Shown here: in pieces, positions 1-10,212 of the stretch
Position numbering within the stretch: position 1 is the stretch's first letter
Layout of the letters: every line of letters starts with the position of its first letter
Assembly: GCF_001556185.1 (NCBI RefSeq)
Contig: NZ_LSIJ01000046.1
Location: forward strand, 1 to 55,073
Origin: Sphingomonas sp. CCH10-B3
GTDB lineage: Bacteria > Pseudomonadota > Alphaproteobacteria > Sphingomonadales > Sphingomonadaceae
Direction: 5' to 3'
DNA: 55,073 bases
Notes under the pieces: generated by a model
Seen by the model: only the letters and a program-made list of their open reading frames with translations
Database searches by the model: none
What the model was told of the DNA's origin: nothing
Made by a program: the position numbers and the translations under genes

Positions 1-422
1 ATGTCGGCGGCGCGCAAAGCGGCGGCGAGTTCGTCTTCCTCGGGCGGCAAATCGACGCAGATCACGCCGTCGACGCCCGCTGCCGCGCAGGCGCTCGCGA
101 ACCACTCAGGGCCACGCCGCAGCATCGGGTTGGCATAGCCCATCAGCACGAGCGGGATGCTTGGGTGGCGCGTCCGGAAGTCAGCAGCGATCTGGAGGAT
201 GTCGGCAGTGGTCGTCCCTGCGGCAAGGCTGCGGAGGTTCGCCGCCTGGATTGCGGGGCCATCGGCCATCGGATCGGTGAACGGCATGCCGAGCTCGATC
301 ACATCGGCGCCGCCCTCGACGAGCGCGTCGAGGATGGCGGGCGTAGGGCCGTCGCCCGCCGTCACGAATGTGACGAGCGCAGCGCGATCGGCGGGGAAGG
401 CGGCGGCGAGGCGGCTAGTCAT
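1..422 (-). CDS. trpA: Tryptophan synthase alpha subunit, N-terminal part (cut by window edge)
   Basis: TrpA cleaves indole-3-glycerol phosphate to indole and glyceraldehyde 3-phosphate and passes indole to TrpB in the cytoplasmic alpha2beta2 complex. Reading leftwards from the ATG at 422, the protein begins MTSRLAAAFPADRAALVTFV and continues into TAGDGPTPA, the first barrel strand typical of TrpA. The frame is open to base 1, so about 140 residues are visible and the C-terminus lies outside the window. The start codon overlaps the stop of the small gene 415-636 by 8 bases, suggesting translational coupling. It belongs with trpB and trpF just upstream. Confidence 0.93.
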   Translation of the reverse strand, partial: MTSRLAAAFPADRAALVTFVTAGDGPTPAILDALVEGGADVIELGMPFTDPMADGPAIQAANLRSLAAGTTTADILQIAADFRTRHPSIPLVLMGYANPMLRRGPEWFASACAAAGVDGVICVDLPPEEDELAAALRAAD

Positions 423-636
423 TGGCAACTTCACTTTGCTGCGGGAGTTTTGCTCCGCACCAGGGACAAAATGCGATCGCAATGACCGAGCTCCCACCGT
501 CGTGGACGATCAGCCCATAGGTGTCGCTTTGGGGCCAATAATCGACCAAGCAATCCGGACACTCTCGTCGGTCAGGATGTTGATCGCAGTTATTCTCAAC
601 ATTCAACCGCATCATGTCACAGCAATGGGTCGTCAT
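415..636 (-). CDS. Small cysteine-rich zinc-ribbon-like protein (DUF6980-like) inside the trp operon
   Basis: A 73-residue protein with cysteines at 5, 6, 17, 26, 29, 57 and 60. The last pair is in the knuckle FCPWCGAKLP, which suggests metal binding. The pattern HCCDMM...CPD...YGLIVHDGGSS...CPWCG matches my memory of the small DUF6980 family, whose function is unknown. It lies between trpB and trpA in the same direction. Its ATG forms an ATGA overlap with the stop of a second trpB tail (633-686), and its own stop overlaps the trpA start. That coupling on both sides supports real translation. I do not know its role; nothing in it suggests an enzyme. Confidence 0.75.
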   Translation of the reverse strand: MTTHCCDMMRLNVENNCDQHPDRRECPDCLVDYWPQSDTYGLIVHDGGSSVIAIAFCPWCGAKLPQQSEVAND

Positions 637-686
637 ATCGCCGTCCCCAGCGCTTCGGCGACGGTGAAGATGTCCTTGTCGCCGCG
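633..686 (-). pseudogene. Detached second copy of the trpB 3' end
   Basis: Eighteen codons reading [17 protein letters not shown] plus TGA repeat the exact C-terminus of TrpB (native copy at 821-874). The two copies differ at five bases, all in third codon positions, so this copy evolved as part of a functional trpB and not as decaying DNA. It has no start of its own. Its TGA overlaps the ATG of the next gene. It looks like the remaining tail of a different trpB allele. Confidence 0.85.
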
Positions 687-702
687 TCGATAACCAATCC
701 TT

Positions 703-796
703 GCGTCACCCTGAACTTGGTTCAGGGTCCATTTCGCCGCCTGCGACGACAGCCATTGTGGCGCGGTGGATGCTGAAACGAGTTCAGCATGACGGT
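703..796. repeat. REP-like doublet: two palindromes in a short intergenic element
   Basis: Two hairpins stand about 42 bases apart: CCCTGAAC/GTTCAGGG (709-716 and 720-727) and ATGCTGAA/TTCAGCAT (770-777 and 783-790). The outer motifs GTCACCCTGAAC and TTCAGCATGAC are of a kind I recall as dispersed intergenic repeats in sphingomonad genomes. The element sits between the native trpB end and the second trpB tail. It could act as a transcript-stabilising or weak terminator structure, but that is inference. Confidence 0.75.
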
Positions 797-820
797 GGGG
801 TGTAGGGGGAAGGGCGCGCG

Positions 821-2046
<1,226 letters not shown>

Positions 2047-2050
<4 letters not shown>

Positions 2051-2685
2051 AAGTGCGACAAGGCTTTAAGGAACGCGGCGATCTTGTCCACATCCTTGAT
2101 GCCGGGTGCCGTCTCCAGCCCCGAGGAGGCGTCGACCAGCTCGGCGCCGGTGATCCGCACAGCTTCGGCGACATTGTCCGCCGTCAGCCCGCCCGACAGC
2201 GCCCAGGGCAGCGAGTGGCAATGATCGCGCAGCAGCGTCCAGTCGAAGCGCACGCCCATCCCACCCGGGAGCAGCGCGCCATCGGGCGTCTTCGCGTCAT
2301 AGAGAATGCGATCGGTAGCACTCAAATAGTTGGCGGCTGCATTCAGGTCGCTGCGTTCGCGGACGGCAACCGCACTCCAGATGTCGAGCCCGGTTCGCGC
2401 CTTCAGCCGCGCCGTGCGGCCGGGCGCGGTCTTGTGAAGCTGCAGCGCTGTCAGCGCCCCCGCCGCGATCGCCCGATCGACAAGCTCGTCGTCGGGATCG
2501 ACGAAGACGCCCACGCGCCCGACATGGCCGGGCACGCGCGGCGCCAGCGCCGATGCACGCTCAAAGCTGAGATGACGCGGCGAGGGGGCATAGAACATGA
2601 AACCGATGTGGCTCACGCCGCCCGCAATCGCGGCATCGATGGTTTCGGGCGTGGAAAGGCCGCAGATTTTGGCACGGACGGGCAT
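2047..2685 (-). CDS. trpF: Phosphoribosylanthranilate isomerase
   Basis: TrpF converts N-(5-phosphoribosyl)anthranilate to the ribulose form, the step before indole-glycerol phosphate synthesis. The 212-residue protein begins [19 protein letters not shown], with the typical KICGL strand carrying the catalytic cysteine. It has [13 protein letters not shown] and ends with the phosphate-binding [11 protein letters not shown] and VDASSGLE motifs. It overlaps trpB by an ATGA, so the two are probably translationally coupled. The order trpF-trpB-trpA is common in Alphaproteobacteria. Confidence 0.97.
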
Positions 2686-2723
2686 CGCCGCGATGTAGTC
2701 GCCGTTGCCTGCCCCGTCACCTG

Positions 2724-3320
2724 CTAGATGATGCCGGGCACGAAACGCGCCACCCGCCGCGCATAGGCATCATAAGCAGCGCCAAACTGCGCGCGCAGTA
2801 CCTTCTCCTCGCTCGCGACGCGCATCCAGGTTGCAAAGGCATAGACGGGGAAGGCGACAACCAGATTGGCCGCACGGCCATAGGCAATCGCCATCGCCAC
2901 CATGAACATCGCCAGCGCGACATAGATGGGATTGCGCACCAAGGCGAACGGGCCGGTAGTGACAAGCGTCGCATCCTCGCGCGTACGGGCAACCAGCGCC
3001 CAGTTGCGGCCCATCGTCCGCGACGACCGGTCGAACAGGCCCGCCGCGCCAAGCATCAGTGCAAGCACGACTGCGCCTTGGCTGAATGCCAGTGGCGCAT
3101 CAGGCGCGATGTCGATCCGGACTGGGCCGGCACCTGCCAGGCCAATACCCACGGCTTGCAACGCGATCCAGATAATCGAACGCCGGTCCCGCTGCCCATC
3201 GCCGACCTTGGGTGCCTGTCGCCCGCGTTGCCACGCAGCGAACAGTGCGCCGAAGAACAGCAGCCCACCGATACCGAAAGCGATCAGACCGGGGAGGCCG
3301 ACGGGATAACGCATGAACAT
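2724..3320 (-). CDS. Membrane methyltransferase of the isoprenylcysteine carboxyl methyltransferase (ICMT) type
   Basis: A 198-residue membrane protein with about four or five hydrophobic segments. The first (GLIAFGIGGLLFFGALFAAW) is near residue 10, with others around 50-70, 80-95 and 130-160. The C-terminal part has the hallmark TTGPFALVRNPIYVALAMF, followed by EEKVLRAQFGAAYDAYARRVARFVPG, as in ICMT/PEMT-like methyltransferases. The substrate is unknown; bacterial members often act on small lipids or phenols. A second ATG lies two codons inside. It ends 38 bases upstream of trpF in the same direction and may share its transcript, though no pathway link is evident. Confidence 0.8.
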   Translation of the reverse strand: MFMRYPVGLPGLIAFGIGGLLFFGALFAAWQRGRQAPKVGDGQRDRRSIIWIALQAVGIGLAGAGPVRIDIAPDAPLAFSQGAVVLALMLGAAGLFDRSSRTMGRNWALVARTREDATLVTTGPFALVRNPIYVALAMFMVAMAIAYGRAANLVVAFPVYAFATWMRVASEEKVLRAQFGAAYDAYARRVARFVPGII

Positions 3321-3372
3321 CGGGGGGACCTCACGGCTGTATTCTGCGCCTCAAGCATCAGGCCGACAAGCG

Positions 3373-5094
3373 TCAGCGTCGCGCTTGCCGCTGCCAAGCC
3401 TGCATTTCCTCAACCGCAACCGATCGCTTCAGGATGCGTGCAGCCGGATCGAGCACGATGTGTGCGCTTTCGGGCGCCTCAATCTCACCCGCGCCACCGG
3501 GCATGTCGACACGAACGATACGGTCGTCGATCTGCACTTCGACCGGCATCGGGAAGGGGATCGGATTTTTCCAGGCGAGCGCGAGCCGGTCGCCGCGCCG
3601 GGTCGCGACCAGTTCGGGCAGCGCGGCCTGTCGCAGATAGGTGTCGAAAAACCAGCGCAGGTCGCGCCCGCTTTCCTCGGCGACAATGCGCTCGAACTCG
3701 GCGGTCGAGCCATAGCGCGGCGTGAAATTGCCCGGGCGCGGGTCGGGGCGACCATAGACCAGCCGCCGAACGCTATCGTAAAAGGCCTTGTCGCCGATCA
3801 GCCAGCGCAGCGTGTGCAGGGTCCACGCGCCTTTGTAGTAAATGTCGCTAGCCGGGCCGCCCTTGGCACTTTCGTACACTTCTTCCTCGGTCAGCACGCG
3901 ACCGGAGACGAGCGGCGCGCCATTCTCGATCCGGTTGCGCTGCGCGTCGAGCATCGTCGCATAGCGGGCCTCGCCTTCGCGCCAGCGCCCGTACAGCGGC
4001 TGCATATATTGGCCAAAGCCCTCGTGCAGCCAGTAATCGTCCCAATTGGCGGCGGTCATCTGGTTGCCGAACCATTCGTGGCTCAGCTCGTGGTGAAACA
4101 GCCAGTCGAAGCCTTCGGCTGCCTTGGCATAACGATTGCCATAGGCGTTGATCGTCTGGTGCTCCATCCCGAGATGCGGCGTCTCGACCACGCCGAGTTT
4201 CTCATCACCGAAGGGGTAGGGGCCGATCACGCGTTCGAAGAAATCGAGCGTGGGAGCGAATTCGGCAAACAGACCCTCGGCCTTTGCCTTTTCGTCGGGC
4301 AGATACCAGTAAGACATCGGGATGGTGTTGCCGAAGCGGCTCTTGTAACTACCCGAAATCGCCTCGTAGGGGCCGATGTTGAGCGCGATTGCATAGCTGT
4401 TGGGGTGCTTGACGCGCCAATGCCACGTCGAGCGGCCACCCGGCAGCCGATCGGTGCCGATCAGCACGCCGTTCGATGGCGCCGAAAGTCCCTTGGGCAC
4501 CGTGATGTGAAGATCGACGCGCCCCGGCTCGCCGGTCGGGAAATCGAGACAAGGCCAGAACAAGTCGCAGCCATATCCCTCCGCCGTCGAGGCGATCCAT
4601 GGTTTGCCGTCCTTGGTCTTGGACCAGACGAAGCCGTCATCCCAAGGCGCATTGACCGCGACATGCGGGGTGCCGCCATAGCGGATTTCGGCGGTGAACC
4701 GATCACCCGCCGCCACCGCGCGCGGCAGCGTGATCGCGAGCTTGCCTTCGGGATTGCGCCAGGCGGCGGGTGCGAGCGTTGTGCCGTCGATGCGGATGCG
4801 CTCGACCGGCAGGTTGCGATCGAGGTCGAGCAAGAGCCGGGCGAGCGGCGCCCGCGCCGTGAAGACAAGGGTAGCGGTCGCGGCGATGCCTTGCCGCTCT
4901 GGGAAGACTTCGATCGCGAGGTCGGCGCTGTCGAAGCTCAGCGCCGCCTGTTCGGGGTCGACCGGACCGCCCGACCTTTGTGTCTGCGCGGTCAGCGGCG
5001 GCTGGCCCTTTTCGGGTGCAGGTGCGCCTGCGAGCAGCAGCGGCGAGAGCGCGGCGACCGCCAAGCTGGCGCACCAATTGCCGCGCTGACCCAA
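3373..5094 (-). CDS. Exported M1 family metallo-aminopeptidase
   Basis: A zinc aminopeptidase removing N-terminal residues from peptides, probably in the periplasm. It contains the zinc site HHELSHEWFGN, and the exopeptidase signature GAMEN is replaced by LGMEHQTINAYG, as in many bacterial M1 enzymes. The start is uncertain. A TTG at 5094 gives a compact signal peptide (hydrophobic LAVAALSPLLLAG then APA) and 573 residues. The in-frame ATG at 5172 would place the start opposite the lon start codon. I chose 5094 because the longer versions put a non-signal sequence in front. The gene is divergent from lon. Confidence 0.85.
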   Translation of the reverse strand: MGQRGNWCASLAVAALSPLLLAGAPAPEKGQPPLTAQTQRSGGPVDPEQAALSFDSADLAIEVFPERQGIAATATLVFTARAPLARLLLDLDRNLPVERIRIDGTTLAPAAWRNPEGKLAITLPRAVAAGDRFTAEIRYGGTPHVAVNAPWDDGFVWSKTKDGKPWIASTAEGYGCDLFWPCLDFPTGEPGRVDLHITVPKGLSAPSNGVLIGTDRLPGGRSTWHWRVKHPNSYAIALNIGPYEAISGSYKSRFGNTIPMSYWYLPDEKAKAEGLFAEFAPTLDFFERVIGPYPFGDEKLGVVETPHLGMEHQTINAYGNRYAKAAEGFDWLFHHELSHEWFGNQMTAANWDDYWLHEGFGQYMQPLYGRWREGEARYATMLDAQRNRIENGAPLVSGRVLTEEEVYESAKGGPASDIYYKGAWTLHTLRWLIGDKAFYDSVRRLVYGRPDPRPGNFTPRYGSTAEFERIVAEESGRDLRWFFDTYLRQAALPELVATRRGDRLALAWKNPIPFPMPVEVQIDDRIVRVDMPGGAGEIEAPESAHIVLDPAARILKRSVAVEEMQAWQRQARR

Positions 5095-5101
5095 ACAGCG
5101 A

Positions 5102-5131
5102 TTGATGGCGCAAGCAAGCTTCCCATATAAA
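5102..5131 (+). promoter_or_regulatory. Candidate promoter for lon
   Basis: TTGATG at 5102-5107 and TATAAA at 5126-5131, with an 18-base spacer, fit a sigma70-type promoter and leave a leader of about 33 bases before the lon ATG. The bases CCCATATA around the -10 also resemble a heat-shock -10 box, but no convincing CTTGAA stands upstream. This is a visual match only. Confidence 0.45.
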
Positions 5132-5170
5132 GCGGGATTGGTGCCGCGATCGGGCGCCGCCGGAGACTCC

Positions 5171-7585
<2,415 letters not shown>

Positions 7586-7635
7586 GTATTTGGCGGTTTT
7601 TTTCGACCGCGCGGGAGAAATGTGACGGATTTGTT

Positions 7636-7665
7636 TTGACAGTCCAAGGCTGAATCGCGTTACTA
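7636..7665 (+). promoter_or_regulatory. Candidate promoter for the HU gene
   Basis: A perfect TTGACA at 7636-7641, an 18-base spacer and TTACTA at 7660-7665 lie 68 bases before the HU start, in the 147-base lon-hup gap. The -35 match is strong and the -10 is weak, so the start point is uncertain. No convincing lon terminator lies before it, so some read-through from lon is possible. Confidence 0.5.
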
Positions 7666-7732
7666 CGCCTCCGGCTACGGTCGCGACTCAAGCGAATAAC
7701 AGTCGTCATAATCGTTAAGGGGGTCCCCAGGG

Positions 7733-8005
7733 ATGAATAAGCAGGAATTGATCGGGGAGGTCGCCGACGCGTCGGGCCTCAGCAAGGGCGATGCAAGCAA
7801 GGCCGTCGAGGCCGTGTTCGGCGCCATTTCGGCCGCGCTGACGAAGGGCGACGAAGTGCGCCTCGTCGGCTTCGGCACCTTCTCGGTGAGCAAGCGCAAG
7901 GCATCGACCGGTCGCAACCCGCGCACCGGCGAGCCGATGACGATCAAGGCTTCCTCGCAGCCCAAGTTCAAGGCGGGCAAGGTGCTGAAGGACGCCGTCA
8001 ACTAA
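7733..8005 (+). CDS. hup: DNA-binding protein HU
   Basis: A 90-residue histone-like protein that bends and compacts DNA as a dimer. The whole family pattern is visible: MNKQELIGEVADASGLSKG, the hydrophobic dimer core, GFGTFSVSKRKASTGRNPRT (the start of the DNA-binding arm, with the intercalating-proline region RNPRTGE) and the closing PKFKAGKVLKDAVN. A GGGGG stretch just upstream serves as ribosome-binding site. It has its own promoter candidate behind lon. Confidence 0.97.
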   Translation: MNKQELIGEVADASGLSKGDASKAVEAVFGAISAALTKGDEVRLVGFGTFSVSKRKASTGRNPRTGEPMTIKASSQPKFKAGKVLKDAVN

Positions 8006-8061
8006 GCGTCAGGCCGCACGGGGCTGGACAAGCGACGCGCGGCTGTTAAAGGAATCACAAG

Positions 8062-8094
8062 CGGGCGGCGGGTAACTGTCGCCCGATTTGTTTC
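8062..8094 (+). terminator. Weak candidate terminator after hup
   Basis: CGGGCGGC (8062-8069) can pair with GTCGCCCG (8078-8085), with one G-T wobble and an 8-base loop, followed by ATTTGTTTC. The uridine run is broken, so termination may be partial. Confidence 0.45.
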
Positions 8095-8108
8095 CCGAAC
8101 CATGTTTC

Positions 8109-8183
8109 GGGCGCGTAGCTCAGTGGTAGAGCACTGTGTTCACACCGCAGGGGTCGCAAGTTCAATCCTTGCCGCGCCCACCA
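8109..8183 (+). tRNA. tRNA-Val (CAC)
   Basis: A complete cloverleaf can be drawn. The acceptor GGGCGCG pairs with CGCGCCC, the D arm is GCTCAGTGGTAGAGC, the anticodon loop TTCACAC gives anticodon CAC, the T arm contains GTTCAATCC, and the gene encodes its 3' CCA (8181-8183). Confidence 0.95.
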
Positions 8184-8190
8184 TCGATCA

Positions 8191-8220
8191 GGCCCCGGAC
8201 ATTGCTCCGGGGCCTTTTTC
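8191..8220 (+). terminator. Strong rho-independent terminator after tRNA-Val
   Basis: GGCCCCGGA (8191-8199) pairs perfectly with TCCGGGGCC (8206-8214), leaving a 6-base loop, and is followed directly by TTTTTC. It lies 7 bases after the tRNA and should end its transcript. Confidence 0.92.
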
Positions 8221-8318
8221 GTTGCACTTACTCTGAAATCGAGGGTTGGGCTTGCATGGTTGATCGGGGCTTGCGGCTGGGGCAAGGGGAGCGTCTCCAT
8301 CAGCAAGCGAGGTTTTGC

Positions 8319-8834
8319 GTGCGACCGATCCTTTTCCTTCTGCTCATGGGACTTGCTGCCTGCGCGCCGCAAGAAGGCGACGGCAACGATGCTGCTGCGG
8401 CGTCCAGCAATCTAGCACAGCCAGCGCCGGGGCAGCGTGGCGACGAACCCGCCGATTCAGCAAGCGCAAAGGCCGCGCGCGAGACGGTCGAGCGCTATTT
8501 CGCGGCGATCGAGAAGAAGGACTATGCCGCCGCCTATCGGCTGTGGGGCAACGACGGCAAAGACAGCGGCGGTTCGGTCGACGCCTTCGCCGTGACTTTT
8601 GCGCCTTATTCGAAGTTCGAGCCCGAAGCCGGTGCACCAAGCGAAATTCGGGCGCGCGGGGGTGTGCAGTACATCATCGTTGCGGCGCGCGCGCATGTCG
8701 AAAACCGCAAGACTCGCAAGACAGCCGAGCGCAAGGGCAGTGTCGCGCTGCGCCGCTCGACCGATCCGAACGATCCCGTCGAGCATAAGCGCGATTGGCG
8801 GATCTGGAGCGTCGATTTGCGCGCGTCGAACTGA
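8319..8834 (+). CDS. Small lipoprotein of unknown function
   Basis: From the GTG at 8319 the protein begins MRPILFLLLMGLAACAPQEG, a short lipoprotein signal with lipobox LAAC and the modified cysteine at residue 15. A purine-rich AGCGAGG stands 6 bases before the GTG, and earlier in-frame starts fall in the terminator or tRNA. The mature part has an Ala/Gln-rich linker, then a fold of about 110 residues (ARETVERYFAAIEKKDYAAAYRLWG...) resembling NTF2-like or DUF4864-like domains in which a helix with YAAAYRLW precedes a curved sheet. No catalytic residues are recognisable. Total 171 residues. Confidence 0.8.
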   Translation: MRPILFLLLMGLAACAPQEGDGNDAAAASSNLAQPAPGQRGDEPADSASAKAARETVERYFAAIEKKDYAAAYRLWGNDGKDSGGSVDAFAVTFAPYSKFEPEAGAPSEIRARGGVQYIIVAARAHVENRKTRKTAERKGSVALRRSTDPNDPVEHKRDWRIWSVDLRASN

Positions 8835-8877
8835 TTATGACGGTGGTGCTGCCGCGATCACCATGGGAGCGAAGGGG

Positions 8878-10161
8878 ATGATCCGGCGACGCGATTTGCT
8901 GGCGATGCTGTCGGGCGGGCTCGCCATGACGATGCCCGCGCTCGGCTGGGCCGCAACCCCGCGACGATCGCTGCTGCTGGTGCCCGATGCGGTCTTCGAC
9001 GGCCGTGATGGTCTCCGCCACGCCGGTTGGCGCGTGCTTGTCCGCGGTGAGACGATCGTGGCCGTCGGCCCCGAGGTCACGGCGCCCGCGGATGCCGAGA
9101 CGATCGTGCTGCCCGGGGCGACGTTGATGCCCGGATTGATTGACGCGCACGTCCATCTGTTTCTGCATCCCTATAACGAAGCGCCTTGGAATGATCAGGT
9201 TCTGAAGGAGCCGCTCGCGCTGCGCACGGTGCGGGCAGCCGCCAATGGACGTGCGACACTGATCGCCGGCTTTACGACCGTGCGCGATCTCGGCACCGAA
9301 GGTGCGGGCTATGCCGATGTCGGGCTGAAGGCAGCAATCGCTCAAGGAATCGTGCCCGGCCCGCGCATGTTGGTGGCGACGCGCGCCTTGGTCGCCAGCG
9401 GCAGCTATGGACCAAAGGGGTTCGACCCCGGGTTCGACGTACCGCAGGGCGCCGAGGAAGCTGACGGTCCGTCCCTCGTGGCCGCAGCGCGGCGCCAGAT
9501 TGGTCGCGGCGCCGATGTCGTGAAGCTCTACGCTGATTATCGCTGGGGTCCGGGCGAACCGAGCCGGCCGACCTTCTCCGCTGAGGAAATCCGCGCGGTC
9601 GTGGAGGCAGCCCATGCTGCCGGTCGTAAGGTGGCGGCACATGCCAGCAGTGTCGAAGGGATGCGGCGGGCAGTGCTTGCCGGGGTCGATACGATCGAGC
9701 ACGGCGATGGCGGCACCGCTGAAATCTTTGCGATGATGAAGGCGCGCGGCGTGGCCCTATGTCCCACGCTTGCAGCGGGTGACGCGATCGAGCGCTATCG
9801 CGGCTGGAATGGCGAGTCGCCCGAGCCGGCGTCGATCGTGGCGAAGCGGGCAAGCTTTGCGGCTGCCCGGGCTTCCGGCGTGACGCTGTGCGTCGGCGGC
9901 GATACGGGCGTGTTCAGCCATGGCGCCAATGCCCGCGAGCTCGAACTGATGGTGGCATGGGGCATGGCGCCTGCCGATGTGTTGGTCGCGGCGACGTCCG
10001 GCAATGCGGCGGTGCTGGGAGTGAATGATCGGCTCGGCGTGATCAGGCCGACGATGGTTGCCGATCTCGTTGCAGTGCACGGCGATCCTACGCGCGACAT
10101 TGGCGCGATCCGAACCGTTGATCTGGTGATGAAGGGCGGCGAGATCGTCCACCGCCGCTGA
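8878..10161 (+). CDS. Exported metal-dependent amidohydrolase (imidazolonepropionase-like, possible Xaa-Pro dipeptidase group)
   Basis: The 427-residue enzyme opens with MIRRRDLLAMLSGGLAMTMP, an apparent twin-arginine signal ending near GWAA, so it is probably folded in the cytoplasm and exported. Metal ligands appear in order: PGLIDAHVHLFLH, the lysine of DVVKLYADYRW, AHASS, TIEHGDGG and CVGGDTGVFSHG. This is the pattern of the amidohydrolase superfamily group that includes exported prolidase-like enzymes acting on dipeptides or cyclic amides. The start at 8878 is favoured over the ATG at 8863 because GGGAG precedes it at 8865-8869. The substrate cannot be named. Confidence 0.85.
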   Translation: MIRRRDLLAMLSGGLAMTMPALGWAATPRRSLLLVPDAVFDGRDGLRHAGWRVLVRGETIVAVGPEVTAPADAETIVLPGATLMPGLIDAHVHLFLHPYNEAPWNDQVLKEPLALRTVRAAANGRATLIAGFTTVRDLGTEGAGYADVGLKAAIAQGIVPGPRMLVATRALVASGSYGPKGFDPGFDVPQGAEEADGPSLVAAARRQIGRGADVVKLYADYRWGPGEPSRPTFSAEEIRAVVEAAHAAGRKVAAHASSVEGMRRAVLAGVDTIEHGDGGTAEIFAMMKARGVALCPTLAAGDAIERYRGWNGESPEPASIVAKRASFAAARASGVTLCVGGDTGVFSHGANARELELMVAWGMAPADVLVAATSGNAAVLGVNDRLGVIRPTMVADLVAVHGDPTRDIGAIRTVDLVMKGGEIVHRR

Positions 10162-10175
10162 AGATTGGGCCAGTG

Positions 10176-10204
10176 CGCCGCCGGACCGCAAGGATCCGGC
10201 GGCG
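10176..10204. terminator. Bidirectional hairpin between convergent genes
   Basis: CGCCGCCGGA (10176-10185) pairs perfectly with TCCGGCGGCG (10195-10204) over a 9-base loop, in the gap between the convergent amidohydrolase and TonB receptor genes. There is no uridine tract on either side, so it may act with Rho or only as an mRNA end protector. Confidence 0.55.
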
Positions 10205-10212
10205 ACGGACGA

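Noticed and set aside
3313..5130. A 605-codon frame opposite the M1 aminopeptidase
   Set aside because: No recognisable domain, while the minus strand has a complete HEXXH zinc enzyme.
7586..7620. Terminator of lon (GCGGTTTTTTTCGACCGC)
   Set aside because: The T run lies in the loop, not after the stem, and the stem is only about 5 bp.
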